A stretch of 64,000 nucleotides of DNA from Marinobacter sp. es.042 (GCF_900188315.1 NZ_LT897781.1:1922001-1986000); one strand, 5' to 3'; counted from the stretch's first letter, positions 7,743 to 16,845 are shown. The notes: generated by a model not told the origin, from the letters alone. A program made the numbers and translations.

Positions 7743-9164
7743 TTACACCCTCCCGATGTCGAAGCTGCGCGCGTACTCTTCTGCACGATCAGAATCGAAC
7801 GTCTTGCCCATGATGGTATGGGTCTTGTAAGTCTTGTCCGGAGCGGTGTAACCCAGTTCTTCCATGATCTTGCCGGTCTCGCTCGCCAGGTAGACCTGCT
7901 CGGCAATGCCTTTGTAGTCCACATCACCCTCGATATAACCCCAGCGCTTCATCTGGGTGAGGATCCACACGCCCATGGAGTGCCACGGGAACGGGTCGAA
8001 GTCGATGCGGTCCGGCACGTTTTTCACCTCGCCAAGTCCATCGGCGTAGTAGCCGGTCAGCACCTGCTGAATCACCGGTACCGGTTGGTTCAGGTAGTTC
8101 TTCGGCGCAATGGCTTCGGAGATTTCCTTCCGGTTATCCGGATTGTTCGAGTACTGAGTGGCATCGATGATGGCTCGCAGCAGGGCGCCGTAGGTGTTCG
8201 GGTTCTGGGTCGCAAACTGCTTGCTGCAGGCAAAGGCGCAGCACGGGTGGCCTTCCCATATGTCTTTGGTCAGCATGTGGATGAAGCCCACCTTTTCCCA
8301 AACAGCACGCTGGTTGAACGGATCCGGTGACAGGTAGCCATCGAGGTTACCGGCGCGGAGGTTAGCAACCATCTCGGGTGGCGGAACCACTCGGATCTGC
8401 ACGTCTTTGTCGGGGTCGATACCGTTCTCGGCCAGGTAGTAGCGCAACAGGAAGTTGTGCATGGAGTACTCGAACGGCACGCCGAATTTGAAGCCTTTCC
8501 ACTGTTTCGGGTCCCGCTTGTCCTTGTGGTCGACGTGCAGCACGATGGCCTGGCCATTGATGTTCTCAACCGCCGGCATGATGAACGGCTCCGGTGTGGA
8601 GCCCGCGCCCATGGTCATGGCCAGGGGCATCGGAGTAAGCATATGTGAGGCGTCGTATTCGCCAGCCAGGGACTTGTCCCGGGCCACCGCCCAACCTGCG
8701 GTCTTGGTAACGGTCACATCCAGGCCGTAACGCTCATAAAAGCCCATCGGGTGGGCCATGATGATAGGCGTGGCGCAGGTGATCGGCACAAAACCAACGT
8801 TCAGCTTGGTCTTCTCAAGCTTGCCCAGGGATTCCTTTACCGCGGCCTTGGCCTTCTCCATGGGGAACACGCTGCCCAGAACCGCCGCTGCAGTGCCCGC
8901 GCCCATCATTTTCATGAAGGCGCGCCGGCTGTGTTCGTTGTGACCAAACACCGAGCGCACCACCGCGCCTTCGATGGCGCGATCCATCATCGCTTCTGAA
9001 TCCAGATGCTCGTCAGCAACTGCCTGCTGGCCGGCAGAGGGCTTGAGATCAAGGGAAATCGACGGGGTGCTGTCGCCGGGTTTGCACTCGGGGCAGCCGC
9101 AGGTCTTGGCATGAATCAGGGACTTGTCACCGTCAAATGGATTTCCAAGGCTTTTCGTAGTCAT
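7743..9164 (-). CDS. cynA: Tat-exported substrate-binding protein, NrtA/CynA/CmpA family
   Basis: Periplasmic binding protein of a nitrate/cyanate/bicarbonate importer, 473 residues. The Tat signal is internal: residues 79-85 read SRRAFMK, followed by a hydrophobic stretch (MGAGTAAAVLGSVF) and an AKA cleavage-like site near 107. Before it is an unusual cytosolic-side extension of about 78 residues with three cysteines (CGCPEC, residues 22-27). The mature part has the NrtA/CmpA-type fold (VGFVPITCATPIIMAHPMGFY, GYLSPDPFNQRAVW). A clear AGGAG ribosome-binding site lies before the ATG at 9164. It is the first gene of the cyn operon, behind sigma-54 promoter candidates. The ligand is inferred from cynS; nitrate is the main alternative. 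Confidence 0.87.
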   Translation of the reverse strand: MTTKSLGNPFDGDKSLIHAKTCGCPECKPGDSTPSISLDLKPSAGQQAVADEHLDSEAMMDRAIEGAVVRSVFGHNEHSRRAFMKMMGAGTAAAVLGSVFPMEKAKAAVKESLGKLEKTKLNVGFVPITCATPIIMAHPMGFYERYGLDVTVTKTAGWAVARDKSLAGEYDASHMLTPMPLAMTMGAGSTPEPFIMPAVENINGQAIVLHVDHKDKRDPKQWKGFKFGVPFEYSMHNFLLRYYLAENGIDPDKDVQIRVVPPPEMVANLRAGNLDGYLSPDPFNQRAVWEKVGFIHMLTKDIWEGHPCCAFACSKQFATQNPNTYGALLRAIIDATQYSNNPDNRKEISEAIAPKNYLNQPVPVIQQVLTGYYADGLGEVKNVPDRIDFDPFPWHSMGVWILTQMKRWGYIEGDVDYKGIAEQVYLASETGKIMEELGYTAPDKTYKTHTIMGKTFDSDRAEEYARSFDIGRV

Positions 9165-9220
9165 GGCGCACTCTCCTGGGTTTGGGACCTAAGTTTTGGG
9201 TTATTTCTGCACTCTCACGG

Positions 9221-9236
9221 TGCAACAAAGGTGCGG
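9221..9236 (-). promoter_or_regulatory. Second, weaker sigma-54 promoter candidate for cynABDS
   Basis: Read on the minus strand the site is CCGCAC-N5-TTGCA. The -12 element is perfect and the -24/-12 spacing is right, but the -24 element departs from TGGCAC at two positions. It would start transcription about 45 bp before cynA. It is listed as an alternative to the site at 9291-9306. Confidence 0.35.
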
Positions 9237-9290
9237 CTCGGGCCCGATGCTGGAAATGGTCGGGTCGGCTCCACGTTCTGAAATAGGTAT

Positions 9291-9306
9291 CGCAGGGTTT
9301 GTGCCA
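9291..9306 (-). promoter_or_regulatory. Sigma-54 (-24/-12) promoter candidate for cynABDS
   Basis: On the minus strand this reads TGGCAC-AAACC-CTGCG, a complete -24 box and a -12 box with the invariant GC, and the GG and GC pairs are 10 bp apart as required. It lies about 130 bp before cynA and about 70-120 bp downstream of a cluster of repeated sites, a normal distance for an enhancer-binding activator. The activator gene is divergent next door. Confidence 0.6.
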
Positions 9307-9376
9307 AGTCCGGTTATTTTTTTAACTACCTGTTTTTATGAAAATAAAACTCAAATACCTACAACCAGAACGACTA

Positions 9377-9429
9377 CGAACTTTCGTATTACACGATTTC
9401 TCGTAGTCTTTACTGCGATTTTTCGTAGT
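9377..9429. promoter_or_regulatory. Triple repeat, likely activator binding sites (UAS)
   Basis: Three copies of CGAnnTnTCGTAnT: CGAACTTTCGTATT at 9377, CGATTTCTCGTAGT at 9394 and CGATTTTTCGTAGT at 9416. The last two are 22 bp apart (two helical turns); the first is part of the palindrome TACGAACTTTCGTA (9375-9388). They sit in the AT-rich control region between the cyn operon and its presumed sigma-54 activator, as expected for upstream activating sequences. Confidence 0.6.
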
Positions 9430-9445
9430 TGGCACAGGGTTTGTT
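9430..9445 (+). promoter_or_regulatory. Weak sigma-54-like promoter before the activator gene
   Basis: TGGCAC-AGGGT-TTGTT on the plus strand. The -24 box is perfect, but the -12 box has T in place of the invariant C. It lies 33 bp before the activator start, so self-activation is possible but not well supported. Confidence 0.3.
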
Positions 9446-9477
9446 TTGTTTTCCCGGACTGCCCCTAGGACATCGCC

Positions 9478-11394
9478 ATGAATACCGAAGCCATCAATGC
9501 TCCAGAACTTACCGGAAACTGGATCGACCACCTGCCAGAGGCTGCGCTGTTGGTAGATGCAGGCAGGGACCTGATTCTGTCCGCCAACAGTGCCATGGGC
9601 CGAATGATCGGCTCCGACCGGCAATCCCTCATCGGAACGCCATGCACCCACCTGTTCACCGACCAGCGACCCCAACTGATTGCCTTCACCGAGGAAACCC
9701 TGTTTCGCAGCCATGGCTGGAGCCGCGACTTCTTTCTTCAGCACCGGGACGGCCACAACATGGAACTGGAGATCTCCTCATCCAGAGTTGGCGAGGCGGA
9801 AACCCAGAACGTGCTGCTGTTACTGAGGGACAGACGCCAGCTGCGGACCCTTCGGGAACGCCACGATGCCAACCACTACCATCGGGGCGGCCTGCTTGAA
9901 TGGCGGCGGGTGGAAGAGCTGTTCAAGGACATGGAGCGGGAAAACCAGCTGATTCTTCATGCTGTCGGCGAAGGCATCTACGGGGTGGATGCCGAGGGGC
10001 GCGGCACCTTCGCAAACCCCGCCGCCGAGCGCATGCTGGGATGGCGAATTGACGAGCTTATGGGGCGGGTGCTGCATCGCGTGGTGCACCACTCCCATGC
10101 CGATGGCAGCCTTTACCCACTCAAGGACTGCCCGATATACGCCGCCTTCCGCGATGCCAGCGTGAAACGCGTGGGCGAAGACTGGTTCTGGCGCAAGGAT
10201 GGCAGCGGCTTCCCGGTTGAATACACCAGCACGCCGATTCTGGACAACGGGCATCCGGTGGGTGCCGTAGTGGTGTTCCGGGACATATCGGCAAGGCAGG
10301 AGGCCCAGAGAGAACTGCAGAAAGCGCTGGAGGAAGTGGAGACCCTTAAACACCGGCTGGAAATGGAGAATGCCTATCTACAGGAGGAGCTCAGCGCCGA
10401 GTATCATTTCCACGAAATCTTTGGCCAGAGCGAGGCGATCAAAGCCATCGTGCGACGCATCGGCATGGTGGCGCCCACCGATGCCAACGTTCTGATCACC
10501 GGTGAATCCGGCACAGGCAAGGAGCTGATCGCCCGTGCCATCCATCAGTCCAGCAGCCGCAGAGACCGCCCCCTGATTCGGGTGAACTGCGCAGCCATCC
10601 CCAAAGACCTGTTCGAGAGCGAGTTCTTCGGCCACATAAAGGGTGCCTTCACCGGCGCCGTCAGCGACCGGGTCGGTCGGTTTGAACTGGCCGATGGCGG
10701 CACCCTGTTCCTGGACGAAGTGGGCGAAATTCCACTAGAACTTCAGGGCAAACTGCTCCGGGTTTTGCAGGATCAGCAATTCGAGCGCGTGGGCGAGAAC
10801 CGCACCCGGGCGGTGGATGTTCGGGTGATTGCCGCCACCAATCGGGACCTGAAATCGGAAGTTCAGGAAAAAACCTTCCGGGAGGATCTCTACTTCCGCC
10901 TGAACGTCTTCCCGATTGAATCCGTTCCACTGCGCCGGCGCCTGGAAGACATCCCCATCCTTGCCCAGGAATTTCTTAACCGGGCGTGCCAGAAGTTCAA
11001 TCGGCCGCTGCTCGCACTGAAAGAGCGCGACGTTGAAACCCTGAAAGCCTACCACTGGCCCGGCAACGTGCGGGAGCTGGAGAACGTCATCGAACGACAG
11101 GTGATCACCGCCGACGGCAGGCTGGATCTGGACCTGCCGGGGCCGGAATCCGCGGCCCGGACCACCACAGCAGAAGCGCCCCCGGCACGGCATTACAGCG
11201 GCGAATTAATGACGGAACAGGAATTGCGGGAGCTGGAAAAACAGAACCTGACTCGGGCCCTGATTATGAGCAGCGGCCGGGTCTTTGGTGATGACGGCGC
11301 GGCCGCCATGCTGGGCATCAAACCAACCACGCTGACCTCGCGCCTGAAAAAGCTGAAGATCGAACCGAGAGAGTTTCAGGTCAGGCCGGAGTAA
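9478..11394 (+). CDS. Sigma-54-dependent activator with two PAS domains
   Basis: Enhancer-binding transcription factor, 638 residues. Layout: PAS-like region about 15-120, PAS domain about 148-275 ([20 protein letters not shown]), coiled coil about 275-305, AAA+ domain about 313-545 with Walker A GESGTGKE (342-349), the sigma-54 contact loop GAFTGA (389-394) and Walker B GTLFLDE (408-414), and a C-terminal Fis-type helix-turn-helix ([18 protein letters not shown]). There is no receiver domain, so it probably senses a small molecule or redox state through PAS rather than phosphorylation. It is divergent from cynABDS, which has sigma-54 promoter candidates and repeated sites, so it is the likely cyn activator. 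Its 3' end overlaps the convergent transporter gene by 14 bp. Confidence 0.9.
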   Translation: MNTEAINAPELTGNWIDHLPEAALLVDAGRDLILSANSAMGRMIGSDRQSLIGTPCTHLFTDQRPQLIAFTEETLFRSHGWSRDFFLQHRDGHNMELEISSSRVGEAETQNVLLLLRDRRQLRTLRERHDANHYHRGGLLEWRRVEELFKDMERENQLILHAVGEGIYGVDAEGRGTFANPAAERMLGWRIDELMGRVLHRVVHHSHADGSLYPLKDCPIYAAFRDASVKRVGEDWFWRKDGSGFPVEYTSTPILDNGHPVGAVVVFRDISARQEAQRELQKALEEVETLKHRLEMENAYLQEELSAEYHFHEIFGQSEAIKAIVRRIGMVAPTDANVLITGESGTGKELIARAIHQSSSRRDRPLIRVNCAAIPKDLFESEFFGHIKGAFTGAVSDRVGRFELADGGTLFLDEVGEIPLELQGKLLRVLQDQQFERVGENRTRAVDVRVIAATNRDLKSEVQEKTFREDLYFRLNVFPIESVPLRRRLEDIPILAQEFLNRACQKFNRPLLALKERDVETLKAYHWPGNVRELENVIERQVITADGRLDLDLPGPESAARTTTAEAPPARHYSGELMTEQELRELEKQNLTRALIMSSGRVFGDDGAAAMLGIKPTTLTSRLKKLKIEPREFQVRPE

Positions 11395-12718
11395 TGCCCA
11401 CCTGGTTCAGGGCGTAAGTCACGACAATCCAGAGCAGCATCACCAGTGGCAGGTAGCGGCCGACCAGATACATCCGCCATTCCCACCAGCGGCTCTGGGT
11501 ACCCAGCACTGTCCGTATCTTTTCTGGTGGGATAAACCAGCAGAACATGGCCGCCCCCAAGACGCCGGAGAAGATGATCACATTGCCGCCGGCAACCCGG
11601 TCAATCACATCCAGCACCGGATCACCGGCGATGTTCCATTCCAGCGGTGTAAAACTCAACGCCGAAGCCGTACCCAAAACAAGCATGACCAGGGTGACAA
11701 GACTGACGGCCTTGCCATTGCTGAGCCGAAACTCCTCCGCCACCGCGGCGATCATCACCTTCAGCCCGGCCAGGCTTGAACTGAATGCCGCCATAAAGAA
11801 AAGGCTGAAAAACAGCGTACCGACCCAATAGCCGCCAACCATATCCTCGAACACCCGCGGCATGGTCACAAACGCCAGCTGACTGCCCTCCGTCGGCTCC
11901 ATACCCAGGCTGAACACAAACGGAAAGATCATCCAGCCCGCCAGCAGCGCCACACTGGTCTCGGTACCTGCAACAATCAGACAGGCCCGGGGCACGTGGG
12001 TCTGCCGGGGAATAAAGCTGCCGTAGGTCACGAGGTAGCCCTGGCCAATCGCCAGGGTGTAGAACGCCTGACCGAAGGCAAACGCCCAGAGCTTGCCGTC
12101 TGCCAGACGGCTCCAGTCCACCTGGAAAAAGAAATCCTTGGTCTGCTCCCAACCGGGTGTGCGACTGGCGAAGATCACCAGGCCAACCATTACAATGATC
12201 AGCACCGGCATCAGAATCTTCGACATCATCTCAATGGCCGTCACATCCTTGGCGAGGATGATAGCCCCCAGCACGGTCACGGCGAAGAAATACCAGAGCG
12301 AGTTATACCCGGCGGTAAAATCCCCGAACACCCGGAGATCATCCGTTGCGGCATCCACCGCATACCCCAGTGTCCAGCCGGTAATCACCAGATAATAGCT
12401 GGTAATGGCCATGGTGATCAGCACCACAAACCAGCCATAAATCACGCCAAAGCGGTTCACCTGCCGGTAGGTCTGAACCGTACTGCCCTTGGAAAGCCGG
12501 CCGGCCGACACTTCCAGAATCATGATGGGCAAAACCACCACAATCAGCGCCAGCAGATAAGCCACCACAAAGGCGCCACCACCGTTCTCCCCCACCATGT
12601 ACGGAAACCGCCACAGGTTCCCGAGCCCCACAGCCGCTGCGGCCATCGAAGCAACAAACGCAGGCTCGGAACTCCACTGTTTGCGGGATTCCTCAATAAA
12701 CTCGTGGCGCTTTCGCAC
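11381..12718 (-). CDS. Sodium-dependent transporter, NSS (LeuT/SNF) family
   Basis: Inner-membrane sodium symporter for amino acids or related amines, about 445 residues with about 11-12 hydrophobic helices. The family signature in TM1 is clear: AAAAVGLGNLWRFPYMVGENG, the sodium and substrate site of LeuT-type carriers. The GTG at 12718 is preferred because GGAGAA lies 9 bp upstream; an earlier in-frame TTG at 12769 would add 17 residues without an obvious ribosome-binding site. It overlaps the convergent activator gene at its end. Substrate is unknown, and nothing in the neighbourhood settles it. Confidence 0.88.
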   Translation of the reverse strand: MRKRHEFIEESRKQWSSEPAFVASMAAAAVGLGNLWRFPYMVGENGGGAFVVAYLLALIVVVLPIMILEVSAGRLSKGSTVQTYRQVNRFGVIYGWFVVLITMAITSYYLVITGWTLGYAVDAATDDLRVFGDFTAGYNSLWYFFAVTVLGAIILAKDVTAIEMMSKILMPVLIIVMVGLVIFASRTPGWEQTKDFFFQVDWSRLADGKLWAFAFGQAFYTLAIGQGYLVTYGSFIPRQTHVPRACLIVAGTETSVALLAGWMIFPFVFSLGMEPTEGSQLAFVTMPRVFEDMVGGYWVGTLFFSLFFMAAFSSSLAGLKVMIAAVAEEFRLSNGKAVSLVTLVMLVLGTASALSFTPLEWNIAGDPVLDVIDRVAGGNVIIFSGVLGAAMFCWFIPPEKIRTVLGTQSRWWEWRMYLVGRYLPLVMLLWIVVTYALNQVGITPA

Positions 12719-12850
12719 GTGGGGTCTTTCTCCAATGCCGGGGAATTTCAATGCATTGAAGGCTAGCAAATCATGGGATTGGCCGCATGACTGATATCAA
12801 GTCAGGCTTTCTGGGATGGTGAGACTTCTGCCTTGGGGGATGGCCGGCAG

Positions 12851-13098
12851 TGGGGGTACCTTTTCTTCTGGGAAAAACAACTCGCTTCGCTCAGACATTT
12901 TTTCCCGCCAGAAAAGATACCCCCACCACCGTCCGTCAGAACAACAGTGTTGCTTTCTGTGAAAACAGAAAAGGGGATTTATCGTTCACGATATCGTTGT
13001 GGTATCTCGGCGCGGGGTGGCCGGTGAATTTTTCGCCGGAAAAAGGTGTCTGAGCGAAGCGAGTTCTTTTTCCAAGAAAAATTCACCGGCCACCCCGC
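12851..13098. repeat. Dispersed paired-hairpin element, copy 2
   Basis: Same architecture as 5161-5416. Hairpin A: 12851-12866 with 12910-12925 (one mismatch in 16), loop CTCGCTTCGCTCAGACAT. Hairpin B: perfect 23-bp stem 13012-13034 / 13076-13098 (GCGGGGTGGCCGGTGAATT and its complement), loop TGTCTGAGCGAAGCGAG. Compared with copy 1, both arms of hairpin B have changed together (CCGGTGAA/TTCACCGG here, AGGTGGA/TCCACCT there). The element fills the region between the transporter start and the thiolase stop; nothing else is seen in this stretch of about 400 bp. Confidence 0.8.
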
Positions 13099-13136
13099 AG
13101 CCCGCCCCCAAACAGGCAGGCTACGTAGAGAAGCTA

Positions 13137-14318
13137 TCAGATCAACTCAATGGCAACAGCAGTCCCCTCGCCACCACCAATACACAGCGAAGCCACACCG
13201 CGCTTCAGACCACGCTGCTTCAGGGCATTGATCAGGGTAACGATGATCCGGGAGCCGGAAGAACCGATCGGATGCCCCAGGGCACAGGCGCCACCGTGGA
13301 CGTTGACCTTGTCAGCCGGCAGTTTCAGCTCATTGATGGCCGCAAGGGTAACCACTGCAAAGGCTTCGTTGATCTCAAAGAGATCCACGTCGTCCACGGT
13401 CCAGCCAGCTTTCTTCAGCACCTTCTCGATGGAACCGATGGGCGCAAGGGTGAACTCGGCCGGCAGGCGGGCGTGAGTAGCGTGGGCCACGATGCGGGCC
13501 TGGGGCGTCAGGCCTCGGGCGTCGGCTTCGGCGGCAGAGGCCAGCACCAGGGCGGAGGCGCCGTCGCTGATGGAGCTGGAGTTGGCCGCAGTCACGGAAC
13601 CGTCTTTGGCGAAAGCCGGCTTCAGGTGCGGGATTTTCTCCGGCTTTGCGTTGCCCGGCTGCTCGTCGGTGTCGACTTCGGTATCGCCGCCACGACCGGA
13701 AACGGTGACCGGAACAATCTCATCACGGAACCAGCCGTTTTCGATGGCCGCCAGGGATTTCTGCAGGGAGCCGATGGCAAATTCGTCCATGGCCTGGCGG
13801 CTGATGTCGTATTTATCAGCGGTACGCTGTGCGAAAACGCCCATCAGGCCGCCTTCGTAGGCATCTTCCAGGCCGTCCAGGAACATGCTGTCCATCACCT
13901 GACCGTGGCCCATGCGCATACCACCGCGGGCCTTGGGCAGCAGGTACGGCGCCTGGCTCATGTTTTCCATGCCGCCGGCGATCATGATGTTATTGGTACC
14001 GGCCTTGATCTGGTCGTGAGCCATGATCACCGCCTGCATGCCCGAGCCGCACATCTTGTTGATCGTGGTGCAGCCAGAGCTGTCGGGAATGCCGGAGGCG
14101 CGGGAAGCCTGGCGGGCCGGGGCCTGGCCGAGGCCTGCGGGCAGTACGCAACCCATGATCACTTCCTGCACATCCGCAGGCTGGAGGCCGGAGCGTTCAA
14201 TGGCGGCCTTGATGGAGATGGCGCCCAGGTCTGGAGAGCGCACGGAGCTGAGGGCCCCCATCATGCCACCCATGGGGGTACGCGCTGATCCTGCAATCAC
14301 TACGTCGTTGTTGCTCAT
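13137..14318 (-). CDS. Acetyl-CoA C-acyltransferase (thiolase)
   Basis: Thiolase of 393 residues that splits a 3-oxoacyl-CoA (or 2-methylacetoacetyl-CoA) with CoA. Active-site residues are present: nucleophile Cys90 (NKMCGSGMQAV), His349 (ALGHPIGSSG) and Cys379 (LCIGGGEGTA). Length and motifs match the AtoB/PhaA class. The ATG at 14318 with GAGGAAAACC before it is the start; a GTG four codons earlier is not favoured. It is the third gene of a leftward operon after an SDR dehydrogenase and an acyl-CoA dehydrogenase, divergent from liuR. This context suggests the last step of isoleucine breakdown, though fatty-acid or ketone metabolism is possible. Confidence 0.9.
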   Translation of the reverse strand: MSNNDVVIAGSARTPMGGMMGALSSVRSPDLGAISIKAAIERSGLQPADVQEVIMGCVLPAGLGQAPARQASRASGIPDSSGCTTINKMCGSGMQAVIMAHDQIKAGTNNIMIAGGMENMSQAPYLLPKARGGMRMGHGQVMDSMFLDGLEDAYEGGLMGVFAQRTADKYDISRQAMDEFAIGSLQKSLAAIENGWFRDEIVPVTVSGRGGDTEVDTDEQPGNAKPEKIPHLKPAFAKDGSVTAANSSSISDGASALVLASAAEADARGLTPQARIVAHATHARLPAEFTLAPIGSIEKVLKKAGWTVDDVDLFEINEAFAVVTLAAINELKLPADKVNVHGGACALGHPIGSSGSRIIVTLINALKQRGLKRGVASLCIGGGEGTAVAIELI

Positions 14319-14334
14319 GGTTTTCCTCACTTAA

Positions 14335-15486
14335 TCAGGCTTTGCCCAGCACAGAGCGGGCAATGATTTCTTTCATGACTTCCGAGGTGCCGCCATAGAT
14401 TCGCTGCACCCGCGCGTCGATAAAGGCTCGGGAAATCGGATACTCGGTGGTGTAACCGTAACCGCCGAACAGTTGCAGGCAGCCATCGGCCACGCGGCAC
14501 TGCATTTCCGTGGCGCTGTACTTGGCCATGGAGGCGGTTGGCGCGTCCAGTTCGCCCAGGTCGTACTGGTCGATGCACTGGTCCACGAACGCCTTGTTCA
14601 CGCGGTAGTCGGTTTCCATGCGCGCGATTTCAAACCGGGTATTCTGCAGTTGGGCCAGCTTCTGGCCGAACAGTTCCCGCTCCTGGGCATAGGCGATAGT
14701 CAGGTCCAGGGAGCCACGGGCGGCGGCCACGCCAAGGGCGCCAATTACCAGCCGCTCTCGGGGCAGCTCCTTCATCAGGTAAACAAACCCCTGCCCCTCT
14801 TCGCCAAGACGCGCGGAAGCCGGGATGCGCATGTCGGAGAAGAACAGCTCGGAGGTATCCCCGGAATGCTGGCCGATCTTGTCCAGATTACGACCCTTGC
14901 TGTAGCCCGGCAGCGAGGTATCCACCAGGAACAGACTGATGCCCCGGGCGCCGGCCTTCGGATCGGTTTTCGCGGCAACGATGACCATATCGGCGTGCTG
15001 ACCGTTGGTAATGAAGGTCTTGGAACCGTTAAGGATGTACTCATCGCCATCTTTCACCGCGCTGGTGCGGATGGCCTGCAGGTCACTGCCTGCGCCGGGC
15101 TCGGTCATGGCTATCGCTCCAACGGCTTCGCCGGAGACCAGCTTGGGCAGCCACTGCTGCCGTTGCTCTTCATTACCCATGTGGCTCAGGTAAGGAGCCA
15201 CAATGTCCGAGTGCACCATCACGTTGGTGGACAGCGCGCCGAATCCCATGCGGGCCAGCTCTTCACCCACCACCACAGAGAACTGGAAAGGCGCACCGAT
15301 GCCACCCCACTCTTCGGGTACATCCACGCAGAGCATCCCAGCGTTGCCCAGGGTGTTCCAGAGCTCGCGGGGTACCAGCCCGGATTTTTCCCAGGCTTCG
15401 TAGTGCGGCGTCACTTCTTTTTCCAGGACCTTGATCACGGAATCCCGGAACATCGCCAGTTCTTCTTTATCAACAGACACGGTCAT
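14335..15486 (-). CDS. Acyl-CoA dehydrogenase, long/branched-chain type
   Basis: FAD-dependent acyl-CoA dehydrogenase, about 383 residues, with the FAD/substrate motifs AIAMTEPGAGSDLQ and FITNGQHADM. The catalytic base is in the LCAD/IVD position (ELPRERL), and the later site reads IYGGTSEVMKEII, where medium-chain enzymes have Glu for the first Gly; this marks an LCAD-like rather than MCAD-like enzyme. The ATG at 15486 follows AGGAG. It lies between the SDR and thiolase genes in one operon, so it may oxidise 2-methylbutyryl-CoA or a fatty acyl-CoA and pass electrons to ETF. Confidence 0.88.
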   Translation of the reverse strand: MTVSVDKEELAMFRDSVIKVLEKEVTPHYEAWEKSGLVPRELWNTLGNAGMLCVDVPEEWGGIGAPFQFSVVVGEELARMGFGALSTNVMVHSDIVAPYLSHMGNEEQRQQWLPKLVSGEAVGAIAMTEPGAGSDLQAIRTSAVKDGDEYILNGSKTFITNGQHADMVIVAAKTDPKAGARGISLFLVDTSLPGYSKGRNLDKIGQHSGDTSELFFSDMRIPASARLGEEGQGFVYLMKELPRERLVIGALGVAAARGSLDLTIAYAQERELFGQKLAQLQNTRFEIARMETDYRVNKAFVDQCIDQYDLGELDAPTASMAKYSATEMQCRVADGCLQLFGGYGYTTEYPISRAFIDARVQRIYGGTSEVMKEIIARSVLGKA

Positions 15487-15510
15487 GTATGTCTCCTGCA
15501 ACTGAATGCT

Positions 15511-16272
15511 TTACTTGGGCGCCATGCGAAGCGCGCAGTCCAGACGAATCACTTCGCCGTTGAGAATCGGGTTGCGCACCATCTGGTCAACCATCATGCC
15601 GAATTCTTCCGGCTTGCCGAGGCGCTTCGGGAACGGCAGCGTGGCCGCCAGGCTTTCCTGAACTTCCTCGGGCATACCGGCCATCATGGGCGTCATGAAC
15701 AGGCCCGGTGCAATCGTATTTACACGGATGCCTTTGCGAGCCAGCTCACGAGCGGACTGCAGGGTCAGCGATACCACACCGCCCTTGGAGGCGCTGTAGG
15801 CCGCCTGGCCAATCTGGCCCTCGAAGGCAGCCACCGAAGCGGTGTTGATAATCACACCGCGCTCACCATCGGCATTGGGTTCACGCTGGGCCATATCCGC
15901 TGCGGCGAGACGCAGAATGTTAAAGGTACCAATCAGGTTGACCTGGATAACCTTGCTGAAGTTCTCCAGGGGCATCACGCCCTCGCGGCCCAGAATCTTC
16001 GAGGCCGTGGCTATACCGGCACAGTTCACGGCAATACCGCAGGGGCCATGAGCCTCCCGGGCGGCATTAATAGCCGCTTCGGCGCTGTCCGGGGAACTGA
16101 CATCGCATTTCAGGAAGATGCCACCAATATCCGCGGCCACCTTTTCACCCTGTTCCTGCTGAAGGTCAAGAACCGCGACCTTGCAGCCGGCGGCGGCCAA
16201 TGCGCGGGCCGCACCCTCGCCCAGTCCGGAAGCACCGCCTGTTACAATGGCTGCCACATTTTTGAATTCCAT
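15511..16272 (-). CDS. SDR dehydrogenase, 3-hydroxyacyl-CoA dehydrogenase type 2-like
   Basis: NAD-dependent short-chain dehydrogenase of 253 residues. The cofactor motif TGGASGLG is at 11-18, the NCAG motif near 83-86, and the catalytic Ser146, Tyr159 and Lys163 are in NTASVAA and AYSASK. Overall it resembles HSD17B10-type enzymes, which oxidise 2-methyl-3-hydroxybutyryl-CoA in isoleucine breakdown as well as short 3-hydroxyacyl-CoAs. It is the first gene of the leftward operon and shares a 104-bp control region with divergent liuR. Confidence 0.88.
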   Translation of the reverse strand: MEFKNVAAIVTGGASGLGEGAARALAAAGCKVAVLDLQQEQGEKVAADIGGIFLKCDVSSPDSAEAAINAAREAHGPCGIAVNCAGIATASKILGREGVMPLENFSKVIQVNLIGTFNILRLAAADMAQREPNADGERGVIINTASVAAFEGQIGQAAYSASKGGVVSLTLQSARELARKGIRVNTIAPGLFMTPMMAGMPEEVQESLAATLPFPKRLGKPEEFGMMVDQMVRNPILNGEVIRLDCALRMAPK

Positions 16273-16326
16273 CGTTCACTCCCCTTTTCAGGATTCTGTT
16301 TGTTAAAAATCGGACCCTAAAACTAC

Positions 16327-16342
16327 TTTACGTTTACGTAAA
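16327..16342. promoter_or_regulatory. LiuR-type operator palindrome
   Basis: Perfect inverted repeat TTTACGTTTACGTAAA, with 7-bp arms around a TT centre, in the only gap between the divergent SDR operon and liuR-liuABCDE. A symmetric site here is what a MerR-family dimer would bind, and it resembles the LiuR operators described for leucine-degradation genes in proteobacteria (from memory). Both operons may be controlled from it. Confidence 0.7.
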
Positions 16343-16376
16343 CTTTATCTAACCTAAGTCTAAAAAGGAAATCCCA

Positions 16377-16820
16377 ATGGACATTAAACAGACATACAGC
16401 ATCAGCGAGCTCGCCAAAGAGTTCGACGTGACAACCCGGAGCATTCGTTTCTACGAGGATCAGGAGCTGCTCAGGCCCACGCGGCGCGGGCAGACACGGA
16501 TCTTCAGTTCAAAGGATCGGGTGCGTCTGAAGCTTATTCTCCGCGGTAAGCGAATGGGATTCTCCCTGGCGGAAACCAAAGAATTATTCGACCTGTGGGA
16601 CGAAACCCTCAGCGGCAATGAAAAACAACTGCTGAAGATGCTGACCATCCTGGAAAACAAACGGGCTCAGCTGGAACAGCAGAAAAACGACATTGCCCAG
16701 GCAGAAATGGAAATGGATACAGCCGAAGCCCGGTGCCGAGAAGCCCTGGCCGAGCTGCAGAAGAAAAAGAAACAGCAGGCCCCGGCCAACGAAAAAGCCA
16801 GGCAGACCGCTGAACACTAA
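16377..16820 (+). CDS. liuR: MerR-family regulator of branched-chain degradation
   Basis: Transcription factor of 147 residues. The N-terminal winged helix-turn-helix reads YSISELAKEFDVTTRSIRFYEDQELLRPTR in two pieces typical of MerR proteins, followed by a long dimerisation coiled coil (about 85-135) and a Lys/Gln-rich tail. No metal-binding Cys are present, in line with a regulator that responds to an acyl-CoA. It is the first gene of the liu operon (25 bp before liuA) and has a palindromic operator just upstream, so it is probably self-regulated. Confidence 0.9.
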   Translation: MDIKQTYSISELAKEFDVTTRSIRFYEDQELLRPTRRGQTRIFSSKDRVRLKLILRGKRMGFSLAETKELFDLWDETLSGNEKQLLKMLTILENKRAQLEQQKNDIAQAEMEMDTAEARCREALAELQKKKKQQAPANEKARQTAEH

Positions 16821-16845
16821 TGACAGAAATCAAAGGTAGCCAACG

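Noticed and set aside
12719..12769. TTG start at 12769 for the sodium transporter
   Set aside because: No ribosome-binding site, while GTG 12718 has GGAGAA at 9 bp.
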